From the NCBI RefSeq assembly GCF_024055605.1, contig NZ_JAMXLX010000011.1:55405-119404 (forward strand): a stretch of 64,000 nt of DNA. Reading direction: 5' to 3'. The translations under genes and the position numbers were made by a program. Shown here in pieces: positions 37,401 to 46,103 of this stretch (position 1 is its first letter; each line of letters starts with the position of its first letter). The stretch comes from Ciceribacter sichuanensis (lineage in GTDB: Bacteria; Pseudomonadota; Alphaproteobacteria; Rhizobiales; Rhizobiaceae). Below the pieces are notes generated by a model. That model was not told where the DNA came from. It saw nothing but the letters and a program-made list of their open reading frames with translations, and made no database searches.

Positions 37401-38717
37401 CTATGGCAAGGCCGAGGACGCCGGTGTCTCGATCGTGTCTTTCTGCAACGCCTTAATCCCACCCTTGCCGTACTCTATCTCCCCGCCAGGCACCTTCAGC
37501 CTGAGCCCAGACGCACGTCCGAGTAGTGCGGATGCGAGGTAGTCGGCGGGGTGCGCATCGGCCCCCTCATCCTTTTCGCCCTTGGTGAAAAGGTTACGGG
37601 AAATGCTCTCCAAAAGGTGATCAGGTATCGAATTATTCTGCTCAAAACGCCACTCGAGCGACGTTTCCACAACCCAACTGGCGCGGTCGATATCTAACTC
37701 GAACTGCTTCAGTTGAAACTCCGCGTCAGCATGCCTCTCAAACCAGCGGTTCATCCATCGAATGTACCAAGAGAGAAGTCCGAGCAGAGCCACAGTCAGG
37801 CCGAGCGGCTTTAGCGCGGCGATCACAGAGACCGTCATCGACGGAGACTCGCTGAACACAACCGTGGAATTGTAAGTGGTGTATAGCAGTAGAAGCAAGA
37901 GACCGACCATCGCGATCCAAACTGCTATATGGATGGGCTGTCGGCGCTGATTGGTATCCTTAGTTAGCTCAAACTTGCTCGCATGTTCCGCGATGCGTGC
38001 CTTGAGGTTGGTGTGGAGAGCACGGCGAGCGTGGGTGTTATTGCGATCATCTAGAGCCTTCACCCGCACCTGAAGTGCAGACTCCTCATCTTCCAGACGC
38101 CGCCTGTGAGCGGCAATTTCCGCTTCAAGTTGGTCTCGCTTCTTGTCGTAGTCCTTCAGAAGCTTCGAGTTTTTACCCCAGTACTCCTCCTCGAGCTTCC
38201 GTCTAGCGGCCGCAGCTTCCTCACCAACAGATGCTACTGTCTTTTGCATCTGTTCGAGCATTCGCTGATGCGAGTTCATCAACTCGCGAAAAACCTTAGG
38301 GTCTCTGTAGATGAACGGCGAAGAAATAGACGGCGAAAGGAATCTGCGAGAAACAAGTGCGTCAATCTCAATAATCTTTTCGACGCCGTACGGATTGGCC
38401 AGTGGAGGGTGAGACGCTTGGTCGTTTCTGATTTCAAGGGTGGCGAAACCCACCGAGGCTTCGTCGGCGCCTTGGTGATAGCTGATTGTAAACCGATCAA
38501 TTGAAAACTGAGCGTTCTGGATCAGATTTCCGTTATGTGAAAGGACCTCATTCAGGATCTCCGGCTTCTGATCCACAGATACGGTCATACTCTGCGGGGC
38601 GGCGCCGAGTAAGAAGGTGTACTGGTCTGCCCCGAGGATTCGGCAAGCTTCTTCCATGAACCGGCAAATCACTGCATCGCTTAGCAACGGTACCGTGTGT
38701 TTCACGTTTCGTGACAT
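37401..38717 (-). CDS. Coiled-coil membrane protein, probable moron
   Basis: A 438-aa protein on the strand opposite to the surrounding late genes. ATG 38717 follows GGAGG. The N-terminal 140 residues are globular, with a predicted TIGR04255-like look that I cannot confirm; residues about 165-255 form a long charged coiled coil; two TM segments follow (HIAVWIAMVGLLLLLLY and LTVALLGLLSWYIRW); a cytoplasmic tail ends the protein. Reverse-strand single genes inside a late operon are typical morons, often for superinfection exclusion or host defence. The function is unknown. Confidence 0.6.
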   Translation of the reverse strand: MSRNVKHTVPLLSDAVICRFMEEACRILGADQYTFLLGAAPQSMTVSVDQKPEILNEVLSHNGNLIQNAQFSIDRFTISYHQGADEASVGFATLEIRNDQASHPPLANPYGVEKIIEIDALVSRRFLSPSISSPFIYRDPKVFRELMNSHQRMLEQMQKTVASVGEEAAAARRKLEEEYWGKNSKLLKDYDKKRDQLEAEIAAHRRRLEDEESALQVRVKALDDRNNTHARRALHTNLKARIAEHASKFELTKDTNQRRQPIHIAVWIAMVGLLLLLLYTTYNSTVVFSESPSMTVSVIAALKPLGLTVALLGLLSWYIRWMNRWFERHADAEFQLKQFELDIDRASWVVETSLEWRFEQNNSIPDHLLESISRNLFTKGEKDEGADAHPADYLASALLGRASGLRLKVPGGEIEYGKGGIKALQKDTIETPASSALP

Positions 38718-38889
38718 CCGAACCTCCATTAGGAAGCGGATATCAGTACATAGCGCATTCAGCCTGTCTACGTAGTGAAGCTGCAACCCACAGTAAACAA
38801 TGCGATTGCGCGGCTAATCCAGATGGCCAGACCCCACCGCACCCCGCGCCACGACTAGGCGCCGACGCCGCTAACCAAAAGGACAAATC

Positions 38890-38946
38890 ATGCAGACCTT
38901 CACGGACGCTCACGCGGCCGCGCCTAGACGCGTGGGTGCAAACTGA
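38890..38946 (+). other. 18-codon ORF fused by overlap to tape measure start
   Basis: ATG 38890 follows AAGGACAAATC, reads MQTFTDAHAAAPRRVGAN and stops in a TGATG overlap with the tape-measure start. It may be a leader ORF or the remnant of a deleted tail gene. Confidence 0.35.
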
Positions 38947-40862
38947 TGGCAGCCCAAGACCTCGAGCGCCTGGTAGTCCAGCTTTCTGCGGATATCAAGA
39001 AATACGAAAACGCGATGAATCGCGCACAAGGCATTACCAACCGTCAGCTTGGTTCAATACAGAAAAAGGCGAACACAGTCGGCAATGGTATCGGCGCATC
39101 TTTTGCACGCGCTGGCGCACAGATTGCGGCGGCGTTCGCCGCGCAGGCTTCATTGGCGGCGGCGCAAGAACTGGTGGACGCCGCCACTCGCATTAGCAAT
39201 GCGCTGAAGGTTGCCGGCCTGGCTGGCTCTGAGTTGGAGAAGGTCTACCAGGCGCTTTTCGCTTCTGCCCAAAAAAATGCGGCGCCCATTGAGTCGCTCG
39301 TCACCCTCTACAGCCGTCTGGCATTGACGCAAAAAGAACTTGGCGTAACCAGCGAGGAACTGGTCGGCTTTGCCGACAAAGTCGCGTTGGCATTGCGCGT
39401 TGGCGGCATAGACGCGCAGGCCGCAAGCGGTGCGCTGCTGCAGCTTAGCCAGGCTCTCGGCGGGGGAACGGTTCGCGCTGAAGAGTTCAACTCGGTTCTC
39501 GAGGGCGCCCCGACAATCGCGCAGGCGGTCGCGGCTGGCCTCAAGGAAGCCGGCGGGTCTGTCGCCAAGCTTCGCCAGCTTGTAGTCGACGGGAAAATCT
39601 CGTCCGAGGCGTTCTTCCGCGCATTCGAAGCCGGTTCGGTAATGCTTGATGGCAAGGCGGCAAGTTCCGTTCTTACCGTCGGCCAACAGTACGAACGGTT
39701 GCGCAACACGCTCATCAACGTGGCTGGCCGGATCAACGAAGCGACCGGCGCCAGTGACAAGGCAGGGGCCGCACTTGGGCGCCTGGGCGGTGCCGTTGAG
39801 GTGCTCGGCGACATAATCGTGCGTATCGCCAATGGGCCGATTGGCACGCTTCTCGGCAAGTTGGACGAACTGGACGAGAAGGCTAGGTCTGTCCTCGGGT
39901 TCTTGGCCAACTTCTCCTTGAATGACGAGATATTCAACGCGTTGATTGCGCCAGAGGTGAACACTGCCCCGGCGGAAGAAGACATCGGGTCGCTCGAAAA
40001 AGAACTGAAGACGCTACAAGAGCGAATCGCGCTGAATACGGAGCTTGGCTTCGACAATACGGGCGCCATCGCACGCATCAACGAAGTGACCGACGCAATC
40101 AACAGGATGCGCGCAGCTGGCGGCGATGGAGGCCTAACGCCAGGGGCTATTCAGGACTACGCTGCCAGAAACGATATAGGGCAAGCCGCTCCGAAGACAG
40201 GCCGGCTTCCTGCTGCCGTCACTGTCAACCCAGTATCTACTAGCGATTTTGCGCCTCCCGTTTCTCGTGGCGGCGGCAGCGGTGGACGAACCGGCGGCAA
40301 ATCCAAAGTTTCCGATTTCCAGCGGGAAATCGAACAGATCCGCGAAAAGACAGCGGCACTTCAGGCGGAAACTGCGGCTCAAGCCGGATTGAATCCGCTT
40401 GTCGACGACTATGGCTACGCCATGGAGCGGGCGCGCACGGAGCAGGAACTGCTGGCTGCAGCCGAAAAGGCTGGGCTCGCGATCACGCCGCAACTCAAGG
40501 CAAACATTGCGCAGTTGGCCGAAGGCTACGCGCAGGCGAGCGTTGAGGCGCAGAGGCTGCAGGAGAGCCAGGAGGCTGTTCGCCAGGCGGCGGAAGACTT
40601 CAGGTCGACCGGCAAGGACGTGGCGTCTGGCTTCATCAACGACCTGCGTCAAGGCAAGTCTGCCGCCGAGGCGCTGGCGAACGCGCTAAACAAGGTCGTC
40701 GATAAGTTGATCGACGTCGCGCTCAACGCGGCGTTCGGCCTTGGTGGTGGCGGCGGGCTTGGCGGTGGCTTTCTTGGCAGGTTGTTCTCGATATTTGGCT
40801 TTGCGGACGGCGGTTACACGGGAAGCGCTTCAGTTGATTTCAAAGAAAGGATCGCCGCATGA
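38946..40862 (+). CDS. Phage tail tape measure protein
   Basis: A 638-aa protein. Residues about 75-260 match the tape-measure N-terminal domain (LVTLYSRLALTQKELGVTSE then QLSQALGGGTVRAEEFNSVL). The rest is long helical coiled coil with a hydrophobic Gly-rich stretch near the end (GLGGGGGLGGGFLGRLF). It sets tail length and guides DNA injection. No tail tube or assembly chaperone gene is seen upstream. Overlaps the next gene by 4 bp. Confidence 0.85.
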   Translation: MAAQDLERLVVQLSADIKKYENAMNRAQGITNRQLGSIQKKANTVGNGIGASFARAGAQIAAAFAAQASLAAAQELVDAATRISNALKVAGLAGSELEKVYQALFASAQKNAAPIESLVTLYSRLALTQKELGVTSEELVGFADKVALALRVGGIDAQAASGALLQLSQALGGGTVRAEEFNSVLEGAPTIAQAVAAGLKEAGGSVAKLRQLVVDGKISSEAFFRAFEAGSVMLDGKAASSVLTVGQQYERLRNTLINVAGRINEATGASDKAGAALGRLGGAVEVLGDIIVRIANGPIGTLLGKLDELDEKARSVLGFLANFSLNDEIFNALIAPEVNTAPAEEDIGSLEKELKTLQERIALNTELGFDNTGAIARINEVTDAINRMRAAGGDGGLTPGAIQDYAARNDIGQAAPKTGRLPAAVTVNPVSTSDFAPPVSRGGGSGGRTGGKSKVSDFQREIEQIREKTAALQAETAAQAGLNPLVDDYGYAMERARTEQELLAAAEKAGLAITPQLKANIAQLAEGYAQASVEAQRLQESQEAVRQAAEDFRSTGKDVASGFINDLRQGKSAAEALANALNKVVDKLIDVALNAAFGLGGGGGLGGGFLGRLFSIFGFADGGYTGSASVDFKERIAA

Positions 40863-41587
40863 GCGGTATGCTCTCAGTGGTCCAGAAGGACCGAATCCAT
40901 TTGGTAGCTGACGCTGCCTTCTACGACCCCGACACGGGCATCCTAACCGGCATCGGGCCGAAGATTTGGCCATTCCCGAAAATAAATGCGGCGTTCTCGA
41001 GCCGGGGGAGCGCGTTGTCCTTTCCACTCTTTCGCCATTTGCTTGAGGCCATCGAGCTTGCCACCTTCGACGACTTTGTTTCTGTGGCGCCCGATGCCTT
41101 CCAGTCCTTGTATTCCATGCTGGGTGCGGAGACATGCGAGGTAATGGTTGCGGGGTTCAGCACCGCCCGCGATCGGCCTGAGGTTTATTGGTGGTGCAAT
41201 CACAAAGGATGGGACGGCCTGGAGCCCGGCAACGTCTATCGACTCGAAGGCGTTTCGCAATTCGGCCTTGACCGTGACGACTTACCATCTGCGGAAGCGT
41301 TCACACCTACCGATGCAGTGTCTGCCTTTCAGAAGGGCCGCGAACATCTGAGCGACCTGCATTGCGGCGCTGCCGACGTGCCATTCATGGCGCACGCTAT
41401 CGGCGGCGGCGTTCTGCATATTGAACTCACCGCCGACGGCTGTAACGGCTCCTGGCTACACGAGTGGCCGGACGTGATCGGCGAGAAAATCGACCCGTTG
41501 CGCGACGAGCAGCCCGCAGTTGATTGGCGGCAAGGTCGCACGACACCAGCCGGTTGTCCATTGGGCGCCGCACAACTAGCCGCCTAG
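40859..41587 (+). CDS. Hypothetical tail-region protein, possible Ntn-hydrolase-like fold
   Basis: A 242-aa protein starting in an ATGA overlap. The opening (RIHLVADAAFYDPDTGILTG, then INAAFSSRG) resembles proteasome-like Ntn-hydrolase proteins encoded in tail regions of some rhizobial phages; the catalytic nucleophile is not clear. Function unknown. Confidence 0.55.
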   Translation: MSGMLSVVQKDRIHLVADAAFYDPDTGILTGIGPKIWPFPKINAAFSSRGSALSFPLFRHLLEAIELATFDDFVSVAPDAFQSLYSMLGAETCEVMVAGFSTARDRPEVYWWCNHKGWDGLEPGNVYRLEGVSQFGLDRDDLPSAEAFTPTDAVSAFQKGREHLSDLHCGAADVPFMAHAIGGGVLHIELTADGCNGSWLHEWPDVIGEKIDPLRDEQPAVDWRQGRTTPAGCPLGAAQLAA

Positions 41588-41623
41588 CGAGCCACCTCAA
41601 AACACCTCGAATCCGAAACACAG

Positions 41624-41645
41624 CCCTGCCTCGAGCGGGGTTTTT
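41624..41645 (+). terminator. Terminator upstream of tailspike gene
   Basis: CCCTGC-CTCGA-GCGGGG (one wobble pair) followed by TTTTT, between the 242-aa gene and the tailspike. The tailspike is probably partly read through or has its own promoter. Confidence 0.7.
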
Positions 41646-41659
41646 CGTATGGAGACACC

Positions 41660-43681
41660 ATGACCATTTCCCCTAGCGCCCGCACTGTATGGCGCAATTA
41701 CGTGACCGACGGCGTGCCGTCTTCTGGCAATCATCCCGTCAAGAAGTCCGAGTGCAGGAATTGGGGCACTGCTGTCGAGGTGCGGCTTGATGCCGTTTCT
41801 ACAGCGGCAAAGCTGTACGCGACGCGCTCGAGTCTCTACGCTGATCTGACTGAAGACGCGAACACGCTTGCGTGGGTCTACGGCGACAGCACTGCGGCGT
41901 ACAACGGCATCTACATGAAGGTAGGCGCGTCCGGTTCCGGCTCTTGGACGCGCATTGGCGACCTACCGTATTCGTTCGTGAAGATGAGCGACACTGGCGC
42001 CGGCACACCAAATGCCATCCAACTGACGTCGAGCATTCCGACCTCCGATTCCGTTTTGCGCATCTCGAATGTGTTCGAAGCCAACACTGGAAATGTGACA
42101 ATCTCGGAAAATGGAGGAACGGCGAAGGCGCTCTTGACCGTGTCAGGCGAACAGATCGCGTCTGGTGGGCTCACGGCCGGCATGATGATTACCTACGTCG
42201 ACGACGGTGTGTCCTACCGGCTTACCAGCGACCAGGCAAGCGCCGCCATTCAGGAGGCGGCCGAAGACGCCGCAGCCGCAGCCGCTGCATCAGCCTCAGC
42301 CGCCGCCGCATCTGCTGCCGGCGTGAGCCTTCCGGCCGTTGCCGCTAATCGCATGCTGGTCGACAATGCGGCCGGCACGGCGCGCGAAAGCAAGACGTTT
42401 TCGCAGGTCAACGATCTCCTTGAAAAGGCGACATGGGCGTTTGATAACAATACGTTGTACAAAAGCAGATCGAACAAAGACAGGTGGCTTGATAGTGTGA
42501 TTGTCGCGGACCTTCTTGATTATGATCCGTCTGGCATTACCGCCAACGGTCATACGGTTCTGCAGTCTGCTATCAATATCGCCTTGGCGGCGGGTAAGAG
42601 CGAAGTAATCCTACCGCGCGGCATTCTGCGCTTCGCAGCATCGGCTTCGATCGTCAATCCTATCAGTGGCGGCAAAGCCATCAAGATCCGCGGCCAAGGC
42701 GACGACGTTTCGTTGCTGCAGTCTGATACTGCAAACATAAACATTCTTGAGATAGGTCCGCGCGGATCGACTTTGACCGGCAGTTCGCAAACGGGCAAAG
42801 TCTGTATCGATGGTGTCGGCTTCGTCCTCGGCGTGGCGTCGACGGCTGGCAGCGCCATCGACATTCGGAATACGAATGAATTTATCATGCAAGATTGCGA
42901 CCTTGGGGGGTTCCCGAGTTGCCTAGGGATTGGTCTCGGTGCATCGGATGTCAATGACACAATCAACGTCTTTCTGATCAATACAGGTGGACAGAGTCAT
43001 GCATCGGGGAATGCCGCAATCCGACTCGGTTCGGGCGGCGTCCTCCACATCTCGGGTGGCCGTCGCTGGAACGGCAATTCTGTCAGCCCGTTTATTAAGC
43101 ATAGCGACACCAACTACAATTGGGATGGTCTCTATTGCATCGGCACAATCGGCGAAGGCTGGACGGGCTACATCGTTTCCTCCGGTAAGGGCGTCGTTAA
43201 TGCGGAGTGGACAGGCGGTCAGGTTGACCGAGCCGGGGTAGCGTTCGAAGCTTCAGCTGCAACAGGTGGAAGCGACCGCAATTGGAATATTCAGACGCAA
43301 ATCCTTCAGGGACCATCTGGTAGCCCAGCGCAATTTGGCTGCGTGTTTGGCTCAGGTGGTGGCAACTCAGAGGGCCATAAGGTCAGAAACTGCCATTTCC
43401 AGGGCCTTAGCAACAACGCTGTGTATGTTGTTAACGGAGCGGCTGTTATTGCCAATAACATGATTCAATCGTGCGGACATAGCGGCGCAGCTTTGATCCG
43501 GATGGCATCTGGTACGGGCGGCTGCATCACGGGTAATTACTCATACAAGGGTGATGCAGACGGATCCTACGGAAGCGCAACGAACGGCATCCTGTTCGAA
43601 GGACCGGCGAACGGCTGGAGAGTTCAGACGGGCAACAAATTTCTCGGCATCAGTGGTGCTGAAATAAGCGGTACGGCGTAG
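41660..43681 (+). CDS. Tailspike / pectate-lyase-like tail fibre
   Basis: A 673-aa protein, ATG 41660 after GGAGACACC. The N-terminal 200 residues are a virion-attachment region; a roughly 25-residue Ala-rich helix follows (AAAAAAASASAAAAS); from residue about 290 a right-handed beta-helix begins (VLQSAINIALAAGKSEVILPRG), typical of phage depolymerase tailspikes. Likely binds and cuts host surface polysaccharide. It ends the plus-strand structural module. Confidence 0.8.
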   Translation: MTISPSARTVWRNYVTDGVPSSGNHPVKKSECRNWGTAVEVRLDAVSTAAKLYATRSSLYADLTEDANTLAWVYGDSTAAYNGIYMKVGASGSGSWTRIGDLPYSFVKMSDTGAGTPNAIQLTSSIPTSDSVLRISNVFEANTGNVTISENGGTAKALLTVSGEQIASGGLTAGMMITYVDDGVSYRLTSDQASAAIQEAAEDAAAAAAASASAAAASAAGVSLPAVAANRMLVDNAAGTARESKTFSQVNDLLEKATWAFDNNTLYKSRSNKDRWLDSVIVADLLDYDPSGITANGHTVLQSAINIALAAGKSEVILPRGILRFAASASIVNPISGGKAIKIRGQGDDVSLLQSDTANINILEIGPRGSTLTGSSQTGKVCIDGVGFVLGVASTAGSAIDIRNTNEFIMQDCDLGGFPSCLGIGLGASDVNDTINVFLINTGGQSHASGNAAIRLGSGGVLHISGGRRWNGNSVSPFIKHSDTNYNWDGLYCIGTIGEGWTGYIVSSGKGVVNAEWTGGQVDRAGVAFEASAATGGSDRNWNIQTQILQGPSGSPAQFGCVFGSGGGNSEGHKVRNCHFQGLSNNAVYVVNGAAVIANNMIQSCGHSGAALIRMASGTGGCITGNYSYKGDADGSYGSATNGILFEGPANGWRVQTGNKFLGISGAEISGTA

Positions 43682-43708
43682 GATAATTTCTGAATTCAGT
43701 GGGACGGA

Positions 43709-43746
43709 GCGACCGCTGCTTTTGCTTTAAGTAGCCGAGCGGTCGC
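43709..43746. terminator. Hairpin between convergent tailspike and HTH genes
   Basis: GCGACCGCT and AGCGGTCGC are perfect 9-bp arms with a 20-nt loop. Confidence 0.55.
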
Positions 43747-43800
43747 GCCATGGATCTTGCCGGCATCGGCCGCCAGCTATCCGAAAGCCGGCGGTGGCAG

Positions 43801-44061
43801 TTAGTTCTTACCACCGCGGGCTTTTCGCGCGTCACGCTCCCGGCTCCACTTTTCAAATTCATCAACGGCATTGTCTGTCACGGCCAGCCCGCTGATTTCG
43901 TCCAGCCTGGCATCGATCGCCTTGCGGTCCCATTTTCGTGTACCGAGGATGGCCGGCGGCATCTTGTTGGTGGCAACCCACATGCTGAACGTCGACTGGC
44001 TGATCCCACAATAGGCTGCAGCGTCTTTACGTCCGATTAGGCGTGGAGTGGTGTCAGTCAT
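43801..44061 (-). CDS. AlpA/excisionase-like DNA-binding protein
   Basis: An 86-aa protein; ATG 44061 follows AAAGGAAAAG. It reads LIGRKDAAAYCGISQSTFSM then ILGTRKWDRKAIDARL, a clear HTH_17 pattern. It is translationally coupled (ATGA) to the HTH gene upstream. Either this or the 72-aa protein at 30272 could be the directionality factor. Confidence 0.75.
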   Translation of the reverse strand: MTDTTPRLIGRKDAAAYCGISQSTFSMWVATNKMPPAILGTRKWDRKAIDARLDEISGLAVTDNAVDEFEKWSRERDARKARGGKN

Positions 44062-44606
44062 ATCTTTTCCTTTAGGTGGCGACCCCAACCGCCAGGGCCT
44101 TTCCCGTGTTTGCGACGAAGCTCAATCCATCGGTCGACTACCGCGATTTTCTCCCGTCCCTTCGCAGTGATCGAAACCTTTTTGTCTCCTTGATCGTCGC
44201 GGCCGACCTCGATCGCCAACCCACGATCAAGGAACGTGTCGATGGTTCGAGGACCGGCGCGATCGATCTGCTTGTGCGTCAGAGGCCTTCTGCTGACCGC
44301 TAAGGCACGTAGCACCTCCATCTGGCGACGATCGACCGAGCACGAAGGGCCAAAACGCCAAGCGATATCCTTCAGCAAGTCGCCGCCCGGCGCGATCCTC
44401 ACTGTCGCCGGCCGCGGCGACGTTGCTGGTGCGCGCAAAACATCCTTGATTGCTTCAATGTCGCCGTCTGTGAACAGAATATCGCGTCCCCGCACCATGC
44501 AGAGCCCGTGCGCCTTTGCCAGCTTGGCAACGCCGCGATTGGTTAGGCGGAGGTGCGCTGATGCCTCCGAAAGGGTGTAAACGCTGCCTGTGGGCGTATC
44601 AGTCAT
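44058..44606 (-). CDS. Phage HTH protein (182 aa)
   Basis: Starts at ATG 44606. The N-terminus (YTLSEASAHLRLTNRGVAKL then VRGRDILFTDGDIEAI) is an excisionase-like HTH; the C-terminal part (MEVLRALAVSRRPLTHKQID) looks like a MarR-type winged helix. Probable DNA-binding regulator. It is expressed with the AlpA-like gene and perhaps the lipoprotein gene upstream, 8 bp away. Confidence 0.65.
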   Translation of the reverse strand: MTDTPTGSVYTLSEASAHLRLTNRGVAKLAKAHGLCMVRGRDILFTDGDIEAIKDVLRAPATSPRPATVRIAPGGDLLKDIAWRFGPSCSVDRRQMEVLRALAVSRRPLTHKQIDRAGPRTIDTFLDRGLAIEVGRDDQGDKKVSITAKGREKIAVVDRWIELRRKHGKGPGGWGRHLKEKI

Positions 44607-44614
44607 CGCGCACC

Positions 44615-44995
44615 CTACGGCGCGCGCTGTTGGCATGTGTAACTGAACTCATATAGCGGCTTCACTAACAGGTAACCGCTCGTAATCGAGCACGCACCGC
44701 GGCCAGTGTTGGCAAGGTGCTGGCGCGCCGCGGCTTCCATTCGTTGTTCGGGAGTCATGGCGTCGGCGAGTCCCAACGTCGCGCCCTGTGTGATGCCTAT
44801 TGCAACCACGCGGCCGAGGCCTGGCGAGACGATGAGCGTGTTGTCCGTCGGGTGATCGTACAGCCTGTACGTCTCGTCAGGCATCTTAACGATGGTCGCC
44901 TTTTGATTGTAGCTGCGCATTCGAGCGGTCTCTGACGACGTCGCGCATGAAGACAACACAAGCGCTACCGACACAACTGCCAATTCTCTTAGCAT
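44615..44995 (-). CDS. Phage-encoded lipoprotein
   Basis: A 126-aa protein with signal sequence MLRELAVVSVALVLSSC and lipobox LSSC, so it should be lipidated. The mature part has two further Cys (GACSITSGYL, FSYTCQ). Phage lipoproteins often alter surface receptors or aid lysis; this one has no recognised family. Its start codon lies in a TTAGCATG element of the operator array. Confidence 0.65.
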   Translation of the reverse strand: MLRELAVVSVALVLSSCATSSETARMRSYNQKATIVKMPDETYRLYDHPTDNTLIVSPGLGRVVAIGITQGATLGLADAMTPEQRMEAAARQHLANTGRGACSITSGYLLVKPLYEFSYTCQQRAP

Positions 44996-45026
44996 GCCAC
45001 CCCCCTTAGCATGTCGCTAGCATTAG
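44989..45026. promoter_or_regulatory. TTAGCA-type operator repeats, lipoprotein side
   Basis: TTAGCATG at 44989-44996 and 45006-45013, then GCTAGCATTAG at 45016-45026. Same core as the repeats at 45301-45379. Confidence 0.5.
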
Positions 45027-45118
45027 GCCGGCGCCCTGCAACTAGGGGAGGTTACGCGCAGCCGGTAAAAGTGTCAAGCTACTGATTTTCAATGCCTTTT
45101 ACCAGATTGACAAATTTG

Positions 45119-45280
45119 TCATGTTGTCTTCTTCGGCAAATAGCCCTTGGCCTCCAGGTCGTCGGCAATCAATTTCTCGACGTAGGCCGCAACCGATCTT
45201 CGATCGGCTTTCGCAGCCACTTCAAGGGCATCTTTGATCTCCGGAGCGATACGAATGCCGAGGGCCGCGGTCTTGACCAT
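45119..45280 (-). CDS. Ribbon-helix-helix regulator (53 aa)
   Basis: Reads MVKTAALGIRIAPEIKDALE, then RRSVAAYVEKLIADDL, an Arc/CopG-type ribbon-helix-helix (beta-strand, then two helices). It starts at ATG 45280 and is divergent from the 136-aa gene, across a region packed with TTAGCA repeats. No toxin gene partners it, so it is more likely a phage repressor than an antitoxin. Confidence 0.75.
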   Translation of the reverse strand: MVKTAALGIRIAPEIKDALEVAAKADRRSVAAYVEKLIADDLEAKGYLPKKTT

Positions 45281-45300
45281 TTTCAGTACTCCATAAGAAT

Positions 45301-45379
45301 GTTAGCAGATGATAGCAAATGTTAGTTGACACCAATTCGTCTATGGCGCATTGCTAGCATTGTTAGCAGATGACAGCAA
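45301..45379. promoter_or_regulatory. Operator array and promoter between RHH gene and 136-aa gene
   Basis: GTTAGCAGATGATAGCAA (45301-45318) and GTTAGCAGATGACAGCAA (45362-45379) differ by one base, with ATGTTAG and TTGCTAGCATT half-sites between and a TTGACA at 45326-45331. Likely bound by the adjacent RHH protein. Confidence 0.6.
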
Positions 45380-45395
45380 CCGAGGAGCTTCCGAA

Positions 45396-45806
45396 ATGGT
45401 TACCGAAAAGCAGACTTTCCACGTCGCAACGCAACTGGTGCGCCAGATTCACCGGACGATCAAGAAGCACGACGCGGCCGACGTGGCGCGCGACGAGAGC
45501 GCCTGCCGGATCTTGGCCGGACGCGTCAACACTCTTGCCGACGAAGCTTCATGGCACCCTGCAGGCTCACCGGAAGCCGCCCTGCTCTTCGCTTCAGTTC
45601 TGGCTGGCGACCTTGAAGCGATTGACGAAGGCGAGCATGCCGACGACGCTCGTCTAGAGCGGATGCGCAGAATGGCAATCGCACTTGTGCACTACGTCGA
45701 GCTCACGGCCGGGATTAGCCGCGACGAATTGCGGCTGGACTGGTTCGCGCCGCAGCACTTCGACGCGTCTCCCTTCGGCGAGACCGCACAGGCCGTTGCC
45801 GCCTGA
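45396..45806 (+). CDS. Hypothetical phage protein (136 aa)
   Basis: ATG 45396 follows GAGGAGC. All-helical in appearance, acidic, beginning MVTEKQTFHVATQLVRQIHR. No family recognised. Probably controlled by the operator array; it ends 7 bp before the tRNA. Confidence 0.6.
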   Translation: MVTEKQTFHVATQLVRQIHRTIKKHDAADVARDESACRILAGRVNTLADEASWHPAGSPEAALLFASVLAGDLEAIDEGEHADDARLERMRRMAIALVHYVELTAGISRDELRLDWFAPQHFDASPFGETAQAVAA

Positions 45807-45813
45807 CGAGATT

Positions 45814-45890
45814 GGCCCGCTGGCGCAACTGGATAGCGCGGCGGTTTTCTACCCTGCAGGTTCGTGGTTCAAGTCCACGGCGGGCCACCA
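45814..45890 (+). tRNA. tRNA-Arg(UCU), prophage encoded
   Basis: A complete 77-nt cloverleaf including CCA. Acceptor GGCCCGC pairs with GCGGGCC, D-stem GCGC/GCGC, anticodon loop TTTCTAC gives anticodon UCU, T-arm CGTGG-TTCAAGT-CCACG is perfect. One mismatch (position 31-39) in the anticodon stem. It reads AGA/AGG, rare codons in GC-rich rhizobia. Confidence 0.85.
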
Positions 45891-46103
45891 ACTTTGCGCT
45901 GGCACCATCAGGGAATCCGCCCTGTAGCGCAGGCGCCGCGTCACCACCGCGGCGCCGATCTATCGCCAGCAGAGCAACCTGTACTTTACTTTTTCGGCAC
46001 CGCGATCTCATGGTGACGTGATGGGCCGCGGAGACATTCCGGCGGGGCTGCGCGGCATCTAGCGGAGAAACAGAGCTCAATTTCAATGGAGGACAGGAAT
46101 AGG

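Noticed and set aside
45119..45280. RHH gene as the antitoxin of a toxin-antitoxin pair
   Set aside because: No RelE/MazF/HicA-like toxin gene is adjacent in either direction; a phage regulator fits better.
45812..46021. A 69-codon ORF overlapping the tRNA-Arg
   Set aside because: It runs through the tRNA and has no ribosome site or protein-like sequence.
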